NCBI GenBank assembly: GCA_963978545.1
Contig: OZ021729.1
Location: 10,396,001 to 10,460,000 of the forward strand
Source of the DNA: Linyphia triangularis
Lineage: Eukaryota; Arthropoda; Arachnida; Araneae; Linyphiidae
DNA: 64,000 nt
Direction: 5' to 3'
The stretch's first letter is position 1. Each line of letters starts with the position of its first letter. A program made the position numbers and the translations under genes. The notes under the pieces were generated by a model. It was not told where the DNA came from. It did not search any database and saw only the letters and a program-made list of their open reading frames with translations. Of this stretch, positions 35,371 through 48,000 are shown piece after piece.

Positions 35371-35530
35371 TAGCTATTATTTAGAAAATAACTGTTATTT
35401 TGAAAATAACTGTTATTTTGAAAATAACTGTTATTTTGGAAATAACTGTTATTTTGGAAATAACTGTTATTTTGGAAATAACTGTTATTTAGAAAATAAC
35501 TACTATTTAGAAAATAACTGTTATTTAGTA
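35371..35530. repeat. AATAACTGTTATTT minisatellite, SP3 intron 2
   Basis: About eight units of 18-19 bp (GAAAATAACTGTTATTTT). Each unit contains an inverted AATAAC/GTTATT pair. Confidence 0.92.
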
Positions 35531-37451
35531 TAACTATGTAGTATTTAATAATAACTAATATTTTTATTTTTTAATTTCTGAATATTCTACTGTTATTGGA
35601 ATAGTGTAAGTGTTCTAAGTATTATTGAGAATATCGGGCATAAGAAAAAAAGGGAGTTTAAATTCGACGATACAATAGGTTAGGCGAAATAAAAACGTTA
35701 AGTATAAATTTTGTTTTACCGAACTACGCTATTCTACTTATTATTGAACATTGAGTGTGTACAAAATTGTGAACTGGTTGTACACAATAGTTACACGTTG
35801 CACAACTTTTCAGGTAGAATCATAATGAGTAATTTCGAGAGTGTCTTGGTTTTCTGTTCAATCAATAAGTTCAATTAATGGTTTCAACGTAAATCAGAAA
35901 ATTTTAACACTATTGTTAAATTATTGGAAAATAAATAACGTAAAATAATTCAACGGCTTAACAAAAATAGCCATGTATTTTATTAAAGGGACTTTAACGA
36001 TGCAATATTTTGTTATACTTTTTAGCGTAGTTCATTAATTTCCTTTGAATTTTAGACTCGACCGCGGAATATATAACAGAAGGTTATTTAAATATTTATG
36101 CAGATATTTACATCATGTTCGTCAATGCATGGTGTTTCTCCTCTTCTCATGAGTTCTATACGTTTTAAATAAAAGAGTGCGTTTTCTTTAAAATATATAA
36201 TTCATACAGGTCCCATAGAAAATATTTTAAAAGCAGGTTTCGTTAACAATTGGTAATTTTGTAGCCTTAAAAAATTAATTGTAACTTTCAAATGAATTGT
36301 TTGAAAGTCCATTTTTGTTTTATTGATACTCCAAATTTACTTCTGATATGCGAAGTATAAAATAAAATCTGAAATAGAGTTTGTACAAAAAAAAAAAAAC
36401 TCTAAATCATATTTTTGGACGTGCAATTGTTTGAATGGAATAAATGTGCAGATACCTCTTATATGGCGAATGTTTACTGCAACTTTAAAAAGTTTCATCG
36501 AACCAATCAAAATACTTACTCATTTATGAAAATAACAATGAAAGTTGCGGTTGTTAAATTGAGCTTAGATTAAAGTAATTTATCTTCGAGTAGGTAATTT
36601 GTTTTTCAGAGATGATTTAGTTGCTTTTAATACTTTTTTAAAATATTCTTGATAGCTGAAATCCCAACTGAAGGCTTATTTTAAGTAAAGTATTTTATAT
36701 ATTTTTTTTTTTTGCCAAATTATCAAATCAACATAATTACCAAACATACAATGTCCTGGATAATTTATTTTTAGTGTCGTGGTTTAAGAATACAATATGT
36801 TTTTTTAAAAACGAAAATTTGAATGTTTGAGCATTTGATAAAATATTGAAACTTGGTTGAGTATAGAATTGTTGTCTGACGTATGTATTCTCACATAAAA
36901 CAAGTTAAAATTACCTTTTAAGTTTAACAAATAAATATAAAATAAATAAATAAATATTCGATTATGCCTTTGCGCACATTATTATCACCAGCTTAAAGGC
37001 GATATTGGCCAATACCATATAACGTTCCAGTCCACAGTCAATCAACAATATCCTAATTAGTAGAAGGGCTATCCCATGTCAATGCGGTGCCTATCATATT
37101 AGTTTGGTAACATGATGAATTAAAAATGTTTTTCACTCTTGTTAGTTTAAGAAGGAGGGGGGGGGGGGGCTTTACTAGCTGAGACATTAATTAATGCAAT
37201 CACAACAAAATATTAATCAAGTAAACATTCGCAGAGAAGAAATAAATGATAGCCATACCTGTAATGGAAGACCATATTTCCCCCCATCCTCTTTGCAGTC
37301 CATCTGAGCTCTCACATGTTGACGTAACAATACACCGACTGTCACCAGAGTGAGTAGTACTTTGCTCATCTTCAGGCAATATCCTGGTCCCTTATCTTAT
37401 GATACTAACGTTGTTGAGGATTCTCTCGCGTTCTTAACAAAACTAGCTGGA

Positions 37452-37459
37452 TTTTTATA
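37452..37459 (-). promoter_or_regulatory. SP3 TATA box (retained)
   Basis: TATAAAAA, 83 bases upstream of the SP3 ATG. It is unchanged, although the gene is broken, so transcription may continue. Confidence 0.6.
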
Positions 37460-37876
37460 CTGCAATATCATTTGAATGGATTGCAGTGGATCTAGCGATG
37501 GAAGTTATTTTTGTTGCATAATTCGAAAGGTTCGGAAATGCTTCATATACGCAATGCTTTCAGTGTTGAAGTAATCAAGGAAAGTAACCATGTTCCTGGG
37601 ACATGAAATTGATCAAATATGCATTGTTACGTGTGCGAGCCACGCCTTTCACATGAAATACGGGTTAGTAATGCTCTTTTTTCCTTTCCATTGTGCAATA
37701 CTTTATTTTTTTTTCTTGAACTTTTCAATTTCTTTGTAATTAAGAAGATCAAAATATTTTATATTTATTCATTTATCTACAGATACATAAGATTTCTAAG
37801 TCTTTTCTCTAAAATACCATTTTATGGTGTTGTTCTGCATTAATGGAGCATTTCGAGTTGCAAAACATATTCATAC

Positions 37877-38706
37877 TGTTACGAATTTTTTGTATATTTG
37901 TAAATATTTCGTAGTGTTAATTTTGTAAATAGTAAAATTTATGTACATTTTGCATAAGGCAGTGCAATAGTTCGTCGTTAAGTTGGCATCCCAGCAATAT
38001 GGGTCTTGATGCTTGATAACGGGTTTTACAGAGGTAACATTTTCTTTTACAGAGGTAACGCTGGGAAGCGAGTGTTACAAGGAGCAGGGCATTTAACATT
38101 ATGGTAATGGCAATCTCCCCAAATTGGCGAGATAAAGCCAAATTGGCGACGGTTTTGGCGACTAATTGTTGTCGCCAAATTTGGCGAGAAATCGTCAAAT
38201 GTCGCCAAACTTGGAGACCATTTGGCGACATTTTCGGTCCCCATGTACATGTATAGGACTTTTCGACTATGATCTGGAAAGTTCGAAAAATATCTACCTC
38301 TAAAATGTTCAAGAATGTTCGCCTCCCTATATAAGAACGGCCACGTGAGTCAGTTGCTGACTGAGTTAGTCAGCTAGGTGAGTCAGAAGTTGACTGATTT
38401 TGAGTCACTGAGTTAGTTGTTAGCTGAGTCCATTAGTTGACTGGAATTACTGAGTCTCAGTGAGCTTTCAGAGAGTTCCGAAAGTGAACTGTATTGCATT
38501 GTCTTTTGCAGCGATTTGAGCAGTTGTGTTGTCAAGTTTTTATCTGCTGTTTTGTGCTCTATTGTTGTGAAAAGAGCTGTATTCTGTCTACTAGAACGAG
38601 AAGTTCTGGAGTTGTAAAGGAATCTGTGAAGAGTTATATTAGAATAAATTTCTGCAAGCTTTGATCTGCTTTGGCTACAAATCTTTCGAACCCTACCAAC
38701 GCAACA
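37877..38706 (+). mobile_element. Solo LTR copy 3 (830 bp), SP3-SP4 intergenic
   Basis: Same TGTTACGAATTTT start and CGCAACA end as copy 1, and same orientation. It is longer because of small internal duplications, such as a doubled ACAGAGGTAAC near 38,028-38,060. Flanks ATAC and ATCG are only half matched. The matching place downstream of SP3 (near 24,680) is empty. Confidence 0.82.
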
Positions 38707-38890
38707 ATCGTCTGGATTTTAAACTACCTTAACTTGATCTTATAACATCCAATTTATCAGCTTGAAGTACTAGTGAATTGTAAATAGTATGATTTATGTT
38801 GTGTTATTTCTTTTGAATTTTTTTTTAGCTTGAAGCATGTTAAATGAAATTTATATGAAAACATAAACGCAAAAGTAACCTGAAAAAATA

Positions 38891-38896
38891 TTTATT
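38891..38896 (-). promoter_or_regulatory. SP4 polyadenylation signal AATAAA
   Basis: Minus-strand AATAAA, 129 bases past the SP4 stop, within the conserved 3' flank of the duplicated unit. Confidence 0.7.
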
Positions 38897-39024
38897 TACT
38901 TTTAAAGAAACTGTTTTATTAGAAATAGTTATATTATCCCGTAATATTTCATCGATAACAATATTTTCTTTATTTGAATGAATTTTTACATCCGGTTTAG
39001 ACCTTGAAATTCCAAATCTTCTGT

Positions 39025-42000
39025 TTATCGGGCGAATATTGTCATCTTAAATTTTAACTTTTCCAAGCAATCACCATCAATCTCGCCTTCAACTTTTTCA
39101 ATTCCTTTTTTAATCATTTCTACAGCGCATTCCTAAAACAAAAATATTCAGAGACAAGTTAACATGCATGTTAATTGTTAAATTCTTTTTATTTCAAGTA
39201 CTTAAGGTTTTAGTATTTTTACTTTCAATTATCCATATGGTAACAAAGAGTAATGAGAGTATCGTTTTCGGACAAAAAACTTTTTTGGCTTTTTTGGCGT
39301 TTCTCCACATTTTGGAACATCCCGACTTCAAAAAAGTGATCTTGAATCAATAAAGTGCATAGAAAACACATTTTGAATGTTGTTATGTAAATAGCAAGTC
39401 ATGTCTATTTAATCCCCTTTATTATAATGAGTCTATTTGTCTACGCACTTGTTCAACAAAGCTTTATTGTTATTTGGTATGTTTTGGTGCATCTGGTATT
39501 TGTGGTATTTGTAGTTGTCATGGACTTCCTGTTGAACTTCGGTATGGGAAGTCATCTTTTCGAGACACCATCTAACGTATCACGCTTAGAGGTTGGCGAT
39601 ATATCGATACGACGATATTTTTTTTTAAATATCGATAGTAAAAATATGTATACAAGCCATCGATATTTTCAAACATTTTTAGTTTTTTGATGATCGCTTT
39701 GTTTTTCCATGCGTTTTTTCGATTTTATTTATTCCCATTTTAAAAACTTTTTATATTTTTTTTAAAAATATCGATAGTAAAAATATCGATACAAGTCACC
39801 GATATATCGATATTTTCAAACATTTTTAGATTTTTGATGATTGTTTTGTTGTTCCATGCGTTTTTGCGATTTTCTTTATTCCCTATTTAAAAACTTCAAA
39901 GCTAAAGTTTTGAACTTGGCTGAGAGACAGTTAAAAAATGGCACCCGAACCGAAAAGAAAACATAATGTAATGGAAAGATAAGATCATTTATTAGCAGTT
40001 ATTAACATAGCGCCTTTCTGTTGCCAACTTGTGCCTGTAATTTGCATCTAATTTTAAACATTAAAAATACCTCTATCAGAAAATATGCGGTAAACAACTT
40101 TTTAAAAAATTTTCTTTAAAAATAAATGTAAATTTATGCTCTGACATGCAAACGTATTTTATTTATTCTGATAGAAAATATAATTTATTCATTAAAACAA
40201 TTTTAATAATTTATTTATTAAACAATTTTGGCATGAATTCATTAAAAATAGAAATTTGCCCCGAAAAACTTCGTTTCTAGAAAAATTAAAAATCAAATTA
40301 AAAAAATCATGTATCGATCTATCGATATTTTTTTCTATGAATCGATACAGTATCGATATTTATTTTTATCGATATTTCCGACCTCTAATCACGCTCGTTT
40401 TTTGCATTTGTAGTTTTGGCTGACCTTTAACCAGATTGGTCAGATTTAGATTAAACAAAAAAAATAAAAATCTTCTTATAATGAGAAACTTGCACAAGTG
40501 AGGAAAACGAGTATTTTTTGTATTTTCTAGTGTTATCCAACGAATATATTTGAGCAGTGCAATTATTTTTTATCTCTATGCTTTCAATTAATCAAAAATC
40601 GAGTTTGAAATCAAAGCAAAAGTCACGTGACCAAAAATGCATAAAAAACCGTGACACAGTTACGCATAGATTCCATCGAAAATCCGCGAAGGAACCTGAT
40701 CTAAAACAGGTTTTAGACTGGTTCACCATCTGCGCGTTGACGTCACACGCAAAAGTAGCTTTTTCCCGCCAAATCGCAAAGTGAAAAACTAAATATTTTT
40801 TAAACTATCTATCCGAGCTCAAAATTTTGAAAGAATGGTATTGTTTTTGAAGATTTTTTCCTCTACTTTTATTTAAAAATAAAACCAAAAAAACGTGAAA
40901 GTTCCTCATTGGGCTTTCCATGAGCTACCACTCATACTGACTTCATATTTCATAAATTAATATACATTTTATGATTTATTGCTTTATAGAAACACAGTTT
41001 AATGATGGAAGCACATTTTATGATTTATTGCTTTATAGAAACACAGTTTAATGATGGAAGCACATTTTATGATTTATTGCTTTATAGAAACACAGTTTAA
41101 TGATGGAAGCACATTTTTATGATTTATTGCTTTATAGAAACACAGTTTAATGATGGAAGCACATTTTATGATTTATTGCTTTATAGAAACACAGTTTAAT
41201 GATGGAAGCACATTTTATGATTTATTGCTTTATAGAAACACAGTTTAATGATGGAAGCACATTTTGTGATTTATTGCTTTATAGAAACACAGTTTAATGA
41301 TGGAAGCACATTTTATGATTTATTGCTTTATAGAAACACAGTTGAATGATGGAAGCACATTTTATGATTTATTGCTTTATAGAAACACAGTTTAATGATG
41401 GAAGCACATTTTATGATTTATTGCTTTATAGAAACACAGTTTAATGATGGAAGCACATTTTATGATTTATTGCTTTATAGAAACACAGTTTAATGATGGA
41501 AGCACATTTTATGATTTATTGCTTTATAGAAACACAGTTTAATGATGGAAGCACATTTTGTGATTTAATTTACCATGGAAACACAGTTTGACAAAATTCT
41601 TACCACCACTGCTTGCTTTTCATCTTCGCTTTTTTCGCTGATCCAAGCCTTAAGTTCTTCCTAATTAGAGGAAACAAATAATAAGTCGTCAGTATGAATT
41701 AAATCATACTTTTTTTTTCACGAAATGGTAATATTAATTATAATGAGGTTTGAGTTCCTAATACAAACTTTAAATGGATGTTACTATTTATATTAAAAGA
41801 GAATCCTACCTTTTTCTGCTGTTCATCTGACTTATCGTCGGCCCATTGGAATCGGCCAAGCTGAAAAAGTAACAAGACAATACTGCGTTAAAATAGTTTC
41901 GCAAATTTGAGATGTGATACTTGAAATAAGCGTTTAACACAATACACTGAGAGGCGACTGCAATTTTTGGACCCCATCGAACATCATTCTGAATTTTTTA

Positions 42001-45000
42001 TAGAAATTAGAGAAAAGTGAGTAGATTACGAATCCACTGGTTTGCCGTGGCAAAAATGGCCGAAAGTGGTCAAAAATAAACTTTTAATAAGTTGAACTAA
42101 ATCTAATTGCCAAATGCGCCATAACTTGCCAAATAATGAGATTTTCTTTTTATTTGGATACCCTCACTCTTTAATTTTCAATTAAGAAGGTTGCAGACGA
42201 TTCAGATATCTGGCGACGGTCTACTTGCATCTATTAAAAGGGAGCCAAGTTGGCAAAAATATTACGTCATTTATGACGTAACTGATGTCGCCAATTTGGC
42301 TTACTTTTAAAAGATATAAGTTTTCCGAGCCAAAGATCAGAAATCGTTTGCGCTTTTTCTCATTGAAAATCAAAATGAAGTGGGTTGCCATACGAATAAG
42401 TTTGTTCTATTTTTGGCAAGTTATGACATATTTGGCAATCGGATTTTAGTTCAACTCATTCCAAGTCGATTATTGATCAGTTTCGGCCATTTTTGCCACG
42501 GCAAACCAGAGGATTCCTAATCTAATAACTTTTCTCCCATTTCTATAAAAAATTCAGAATGATGTTCGATGGGGTCCAAAAATTGCAGTCGCCTCTCGGA
42601 CTACAAGGAATGTACTTTACTCGCACATGAGCAAACCTTATTTCTCGTGTCTAACTCACTGATTTCTATCTACAACCTCTGGATTGGTTATAAACGGTTT
42701 CTGCTCTGCTCGTAAATAATGCCAGTTGAATACAACCCCCCTGATAATGCTATGTAATAGGTTGTCCATGCTTGGGAACATATTTTTACTAATTTTGGGG
42801 AAGTTGCTGATGTAGATTTTTTATAGGGATTGTTAAGCCTTTTTTTTTAGTTCAATTAAGTAACCAAGCATGCACCATTCAGAAGTTGTAGATCAATAAT
42901 CTGTGGCAACTGAAGTAGGGATAAGAACAAATTACAGTAGAGCCTTGATTAACCGACCTAATTCCGACCGAAGATAGGTCGGATAAGCAAAAATTCCGGA
43001 TAATAGAGAGTTGTAAAAAATAATAAAAAGTAAATGATTTTCATTGATTGAATTCAGAACTTTTAATGTTTTTTTATGACATAATTGTTGGAAATGAGTT
43101 TTTGTTGCCCGTAATCTTGATAATCGTTGTTTCGCGGTTCTATCCGGAAGTCTTTTTAAAAGCAATAGTACAGTTTGATCTGCATATGATTGTGGTTCTA
43201 ATCATGTCAGTTCTTTTGAAAAACAGTCAAAAGCTTCACCATTACTTATGTAACTTTAGAGTAAAGGGAAATAATCCGGTATTAAAAAGGGCAAATGATT
43301 TATTATTCATTTGGGAGATTTTTGACGTCGACTAAAGGATGGTTGGTTTACTGAGAACTCCGGATAAAAAAGGGACGGTTAATCGAGGCTCTACTGTATT
43401 AAAAAATTGGGCTTAGATCAATGAAACTCTAACTGACCAGGGGTCTATGCAGAAGAAAATGTGGGTCCTTTTAAGGACCCTTCACAAAATTCCATTATCA
43501 ACAATAGGACCCTTCACAAAATTCCATGTCCAACAAACTGACCTTTCACAAAATTCCAAAAAACGAAACCTTCATAACATTTCCAGTTTGAAAACGGACC
43601 AATTACAAAATTACGAAGTTTATTTCATGCCAGAAGGAGAAAACGGCTCACTTGCCCACATGTTGGTTTGAAGGAAGTGACGTCATGGATGCCAAACCAT
43701 ATAAAATTGGAAATTTGTCACAAAATTAATATTTTTTCACAAAAATAGGACCCTGTAAAAATAACCCTGGATAGACCCCTGCTGACGTTATTGAACTTTA
43801 AACGATTTATAATGTGTAAAATTTTACCATGTGGAGTTATTAATTTCTAAAAAACCGTCTGTGTTTAAAAGTTCTTTCATTTGCTAGTTATTTAAAAAGT
43901 TTTTTCTCAATATGTGTTGTCCCACATGGATATTGTTTTGGTATTTTTTTTAACTAATGTTTTCTACTTACTTCTGAAAGCGCTGTGGGATACCTAGTAG
44001 TTCACGGGTAATTTCTATGTTGTTCAATAGAAAAAAAAATATGAATTTTAAATTTGGATGAATATTGAAGGCGATAACAAGAAAAGTACATTAGATGGAG
44101 AGCTTATCAAATTCAAAATTTGGCGGAAAAGAAAGTAGAAAAAGTTGTCTCTGGGAAAATATTTATGGCACTTGTGTCAGTGATTGTTGTATAAAAATAT
44201 ATGTAAGTGTATGAAACTTGTGAAATGCCAAATCTAATTCTATTAAGGTGAGTTGGTACCCAAAAATTTATAATGAATCAATTTTGAGTTTATTGTTGTT
44301 TATTAAAATTTGACTTTTTCCCTTTAAAATGATACCTCATTTGTAATAATACCTCATTTAGAAGTATTTTTAATAATTTTTGGAAGAATTTTTTTTTTAA
44401 CTATAAGTGTAAGTAATGTTTTCTTTAAAATGCGTTTTTCTCAAAACTACATTTTTCATTACTCATGTACCTTTTTCTCAGAAACTGCTCAAGATATCTA
44501 CCTAAAAATTTTATCTCATATTAATTTTATGTATCTGTATTTACTGAAGTAAGGTTTTGTTATTATTTTAAAAACATTTTTTGTGTACACATAACAAGTG
44601 TCTGCTAAATGAGATAAAAAAAAGAATTATGCTTCTATATCAAGTATTTTCTGAGAAAAAGGTACATGAGCAATAAAAAATTTAATTTTGAGATAAATGC
44701 ATTTTAAAGAAAAGCTTACTTACACTAATAGTTCAAAATTTTATCTTCCAAAAATTATTAAAAATATTTCTAAATGAGGTACTATTACAAATAAGGTATC
44801 ATTTTAAAGGGAAAAATTTAAATTTTAATAAACTATACAAAACTCAAAATAAATTTTTTATAAATTTTAGGGTACCATTTCCCTTAAGAAATATACCTCC
44901 GCTGACATGACTCTTCAGAAAATATTAAATACGTGATTTTCCGTAAACAGAAACAAATTTTATTCACGATAATCTATAAGTAAAATGTTCAAAGGTTTTT

Positions 45001-48000
45001 GATATCCTTATTCGACAACACATTTGTTACTGGCACACTACTGAATTCAGCAACACGGCGAATCAGTGGTAGAAGTGAGAAACAAAAAAGTGGGGGGATG
45101 CTCGAAAGTTGGTGACAAGTGACCCCCCAAACGATACATTTTATGATTTCGATAATTTCGTCTAACGATACTTTTTATAATTTCGTATCTTTTAATAAAA
45201 ATATTAATTAGTAAGGGAACAATTTTTACTTCCTAACACTAACATTGAACAAGGGTCTAAAATTTATTGTTATTTTAATGAATATTCTGTGACTAAGTTT
45301 TTTTATTTTTAAGTAAGAAATGAAGTGAAGTAACAATTCAATATTATATACATTACTGTTTATTTAGATTTAAATAGTGCTTCCAAATGTACATAATTTC
45401 ATTAAATTAATAGAGAACTAGAAAATGTTCTTTTTTTAAATAGCTTGTCTTTTTATGAAACAAGAATAGAAATTTAACTTAAAAGGAAGTTCCTCCAAAG
45501 TTAAAAGTTGATCAAGTGTAACAGTATTTGTTAATAAAAATACTTATATCTTTATTATACAAAGTAATATAAATGCGTTTTTGATGTGCCATAATTTGTT
45601 TTTAAGGTATACATATACGTTGGGAATCGCAAAAATTGACCCACACAGGCATTTTTTTTTTCATTCTAAAATGTTCTCCAATTCATTATCTTTAAAATGA
45701 TACCAATAACTTTCTTATAGTTAAAATACTTTTTTAATTGCATCCAATTTCGTAAAGGTCGACGTTTAAAACATATTGGAAAAAAGAAAATGTCGAAAAC
45801 TTTGAACTCAATTTCTGGAGAACTGCTTTTCATTGTTGAGTGAATGTACTCCAACGAGAATATCTTAAGAGATAATTAACTGATTTTTAAAATTTAAAAT
45901 GTATAATTTAGATACCATTTCAGAGCACGGGCTCTACCTGTTTACAAAAATTTTGGTAAAAAATAGATTTTTTTATGTATTTTAGAATATTTTTAATTTC
46001 TTGAAATTTTTTATTTTTTCTAGTATTTTTCATGTTAAATGTTAAAATTTTAAAAATATTTAAGTTATGCATTATATTTTGCTTGGGCCCGTGTATCAAT
46101 ACCTTGTCTTTAATTTCCAGTAAGAAATTTGTTTCAAAATTAATTAGGTATTATTTTATCATCGTTGCAATTAGGCCTTAATTAGTGAGTTAAAATTCAA
46201 TTAATTAAATAAATATTTTATTTTTTTACTTTTTGTTACTGCAAATACATTACATTTTTTGCTCTTGTAATTCTCACAAAAATTTGACACGATGGCATAA
46301 GAACTAAAAAAAAATTGTCCAACGTATATGTATACTTTAAACTTTTGAAAACTTTATACCGCGTTTTCTCGGTGTCACTACATTTAAAGGTTATTGTTAT
46401 TTTTCTTTATTAGTTTTTAGACGAATTGAGTGTTTTTTAAAGTAGGGGGATGGATTTCAGTAATTTTAGAAGTGGGGGACGCATTGGTATTTTCTTGAAA
46501 ATTGGGGGACGGGTCACCCCGCGTCTACCCACACTTCAAGCATTGCCGCGAATGTTTTTGCCACGCGAAACAGCTTGCCTCTTAGTCACTTGGTCAAATC
46601 ATTTGAACAAAATACTTAAATATATAATAAATAAAAAAATAATAATTGAATAATACTCAATTACCCGAACGTTATCGAAATGTTTCTTTTCGGCTATGGG
46701 AAAAATGTATTAGGTTATTTAGCAAGAAGCGCGAATACCGAAAATCATAAGCATTGATAAAATAAAGAAAGCTTTTCCTTGGTCAGATTACATCTGATAA
46801 AGCAGATTTTGAGACATGTTAGTACTAATTCATCAGCGTTTTCTTTAGTTTTTCTAAGTTTTAGTTTTTACCTTTAGTTTTTTCTTTTCTTTTCTTTTTT
46901 ATTCGAAAAATAACTGTTATTTTGAAAATAACTGTTACCTAGAAATAACTGTTATTTAGAAAATAACTAATATTTAGAAAATAACTATTATTTAAAAAAA
47001 ATAACGTATTTTTTATTTCTGAATATTTTACTGTAATTGGAATTAAGTTAGTGTGTTAAATATTGTTAATAATTCTGAGAACATCGGGCATTAGGAAATG
47101 TTGAGTTTAAATTTGACGATACAACAGATTAGGTGAAATAAAAACGTTAAGTATAAATTTTGTCTTACCGAAAGAAGATGTGAGTGAGTACGATACTTAT
47201 AATTGAACTTGTACAGAATTGAGAACTATCTGTGTAAAATAGTTACACTTTGCACCGCTTGTTAGGTAGAACCATAACGGGTAATTTTGCGAGTGTCTTG
47301 GTTTACTGCTCATTCTATACTATTAATGGATTCAACGGAGAACAAAACATTTTAACACTAATTTAAATTTATTGAAATATAAATTCCCTTAAAAATAATT
47401 TAACTGTTTAATAAAAACAGTAATTGACTTGTTTTTTTATCATTTAACGGTGCATTTTACGTTACACTCTTCAATGTAATTTTTTTTTCTTGAATTTTAT
47501 CTACAACCGCGGTATATGTAATAAAAGTTTATATAAATATTTTATGCAAATACTTACATCATATTCATCATTGCATGCTACTTCCCCGCTCCCCATGGTT
47601 TCTAAACGTTTTAAATAAAAAAGTATGCGTTTGTTAAAATATCATTCATACCAGGTCCCATAAAAATGTATTTTTAAAACCAGTTTTATAAAGAAATTGA
47701 TAGTTTTGTAGAATTAGAAAAATAAATCGTAACTCATAAATGAAGTGTTTGAAAATCCAACAAAATCAATTGAACAAACTGAAACACAAAATTTACTATT
47801 GTTACATCCGAAATATAAAATAAAATCGAAACTGAGTCTGTGCAGAAACTTTCCAAGTCATAATTTTGGACATACATTTGTTTGAATTGAATAAATGCGC
47901 AGAGACATTTTAAATACCGACTGTGTACTGTAACCATATGAATATTGTTACAAATTTTAAATGTTTCACTGAGCCAATCAAAGCACTCACTTATTTTTCA

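Larger units (their letters stand above)
26094..37369 (-). pseudogene. SP3: broken copy of the secreted-protein gene
   Basis: Three of five exons remain: exon 1 (37369-37259), exon 2 (36155-36112) and exon 5 (26186-26094). Exon 1 still encodes a signal peptide (MSKVLLTLVTV start, ending VRA) and the first Cys, but a one-base deletion after the GGGK stretch makes it 111 instead of 112 bases. Splicing to exon 2 would then hit a TGA within three codons. Exons 3 and 4 are absent: the interval where they belong (31,340-33,830) instead holds a solo LTR, about 130 bases of unmatched sequence and a Helitron. Exon 5 is intact, keeps both Cys, and has an AATAAA signal 143 bases on. TATA box at 37,452-37,459. 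The sister copy is SP2. Confidence 0.85.

Noticed and set aside
40965..41553. Regular repeats that could be taken for a CRISPR array
   Set aside because: The units abut with no unique spacers, and the organism is a eukaryote. It is a minisatellite.
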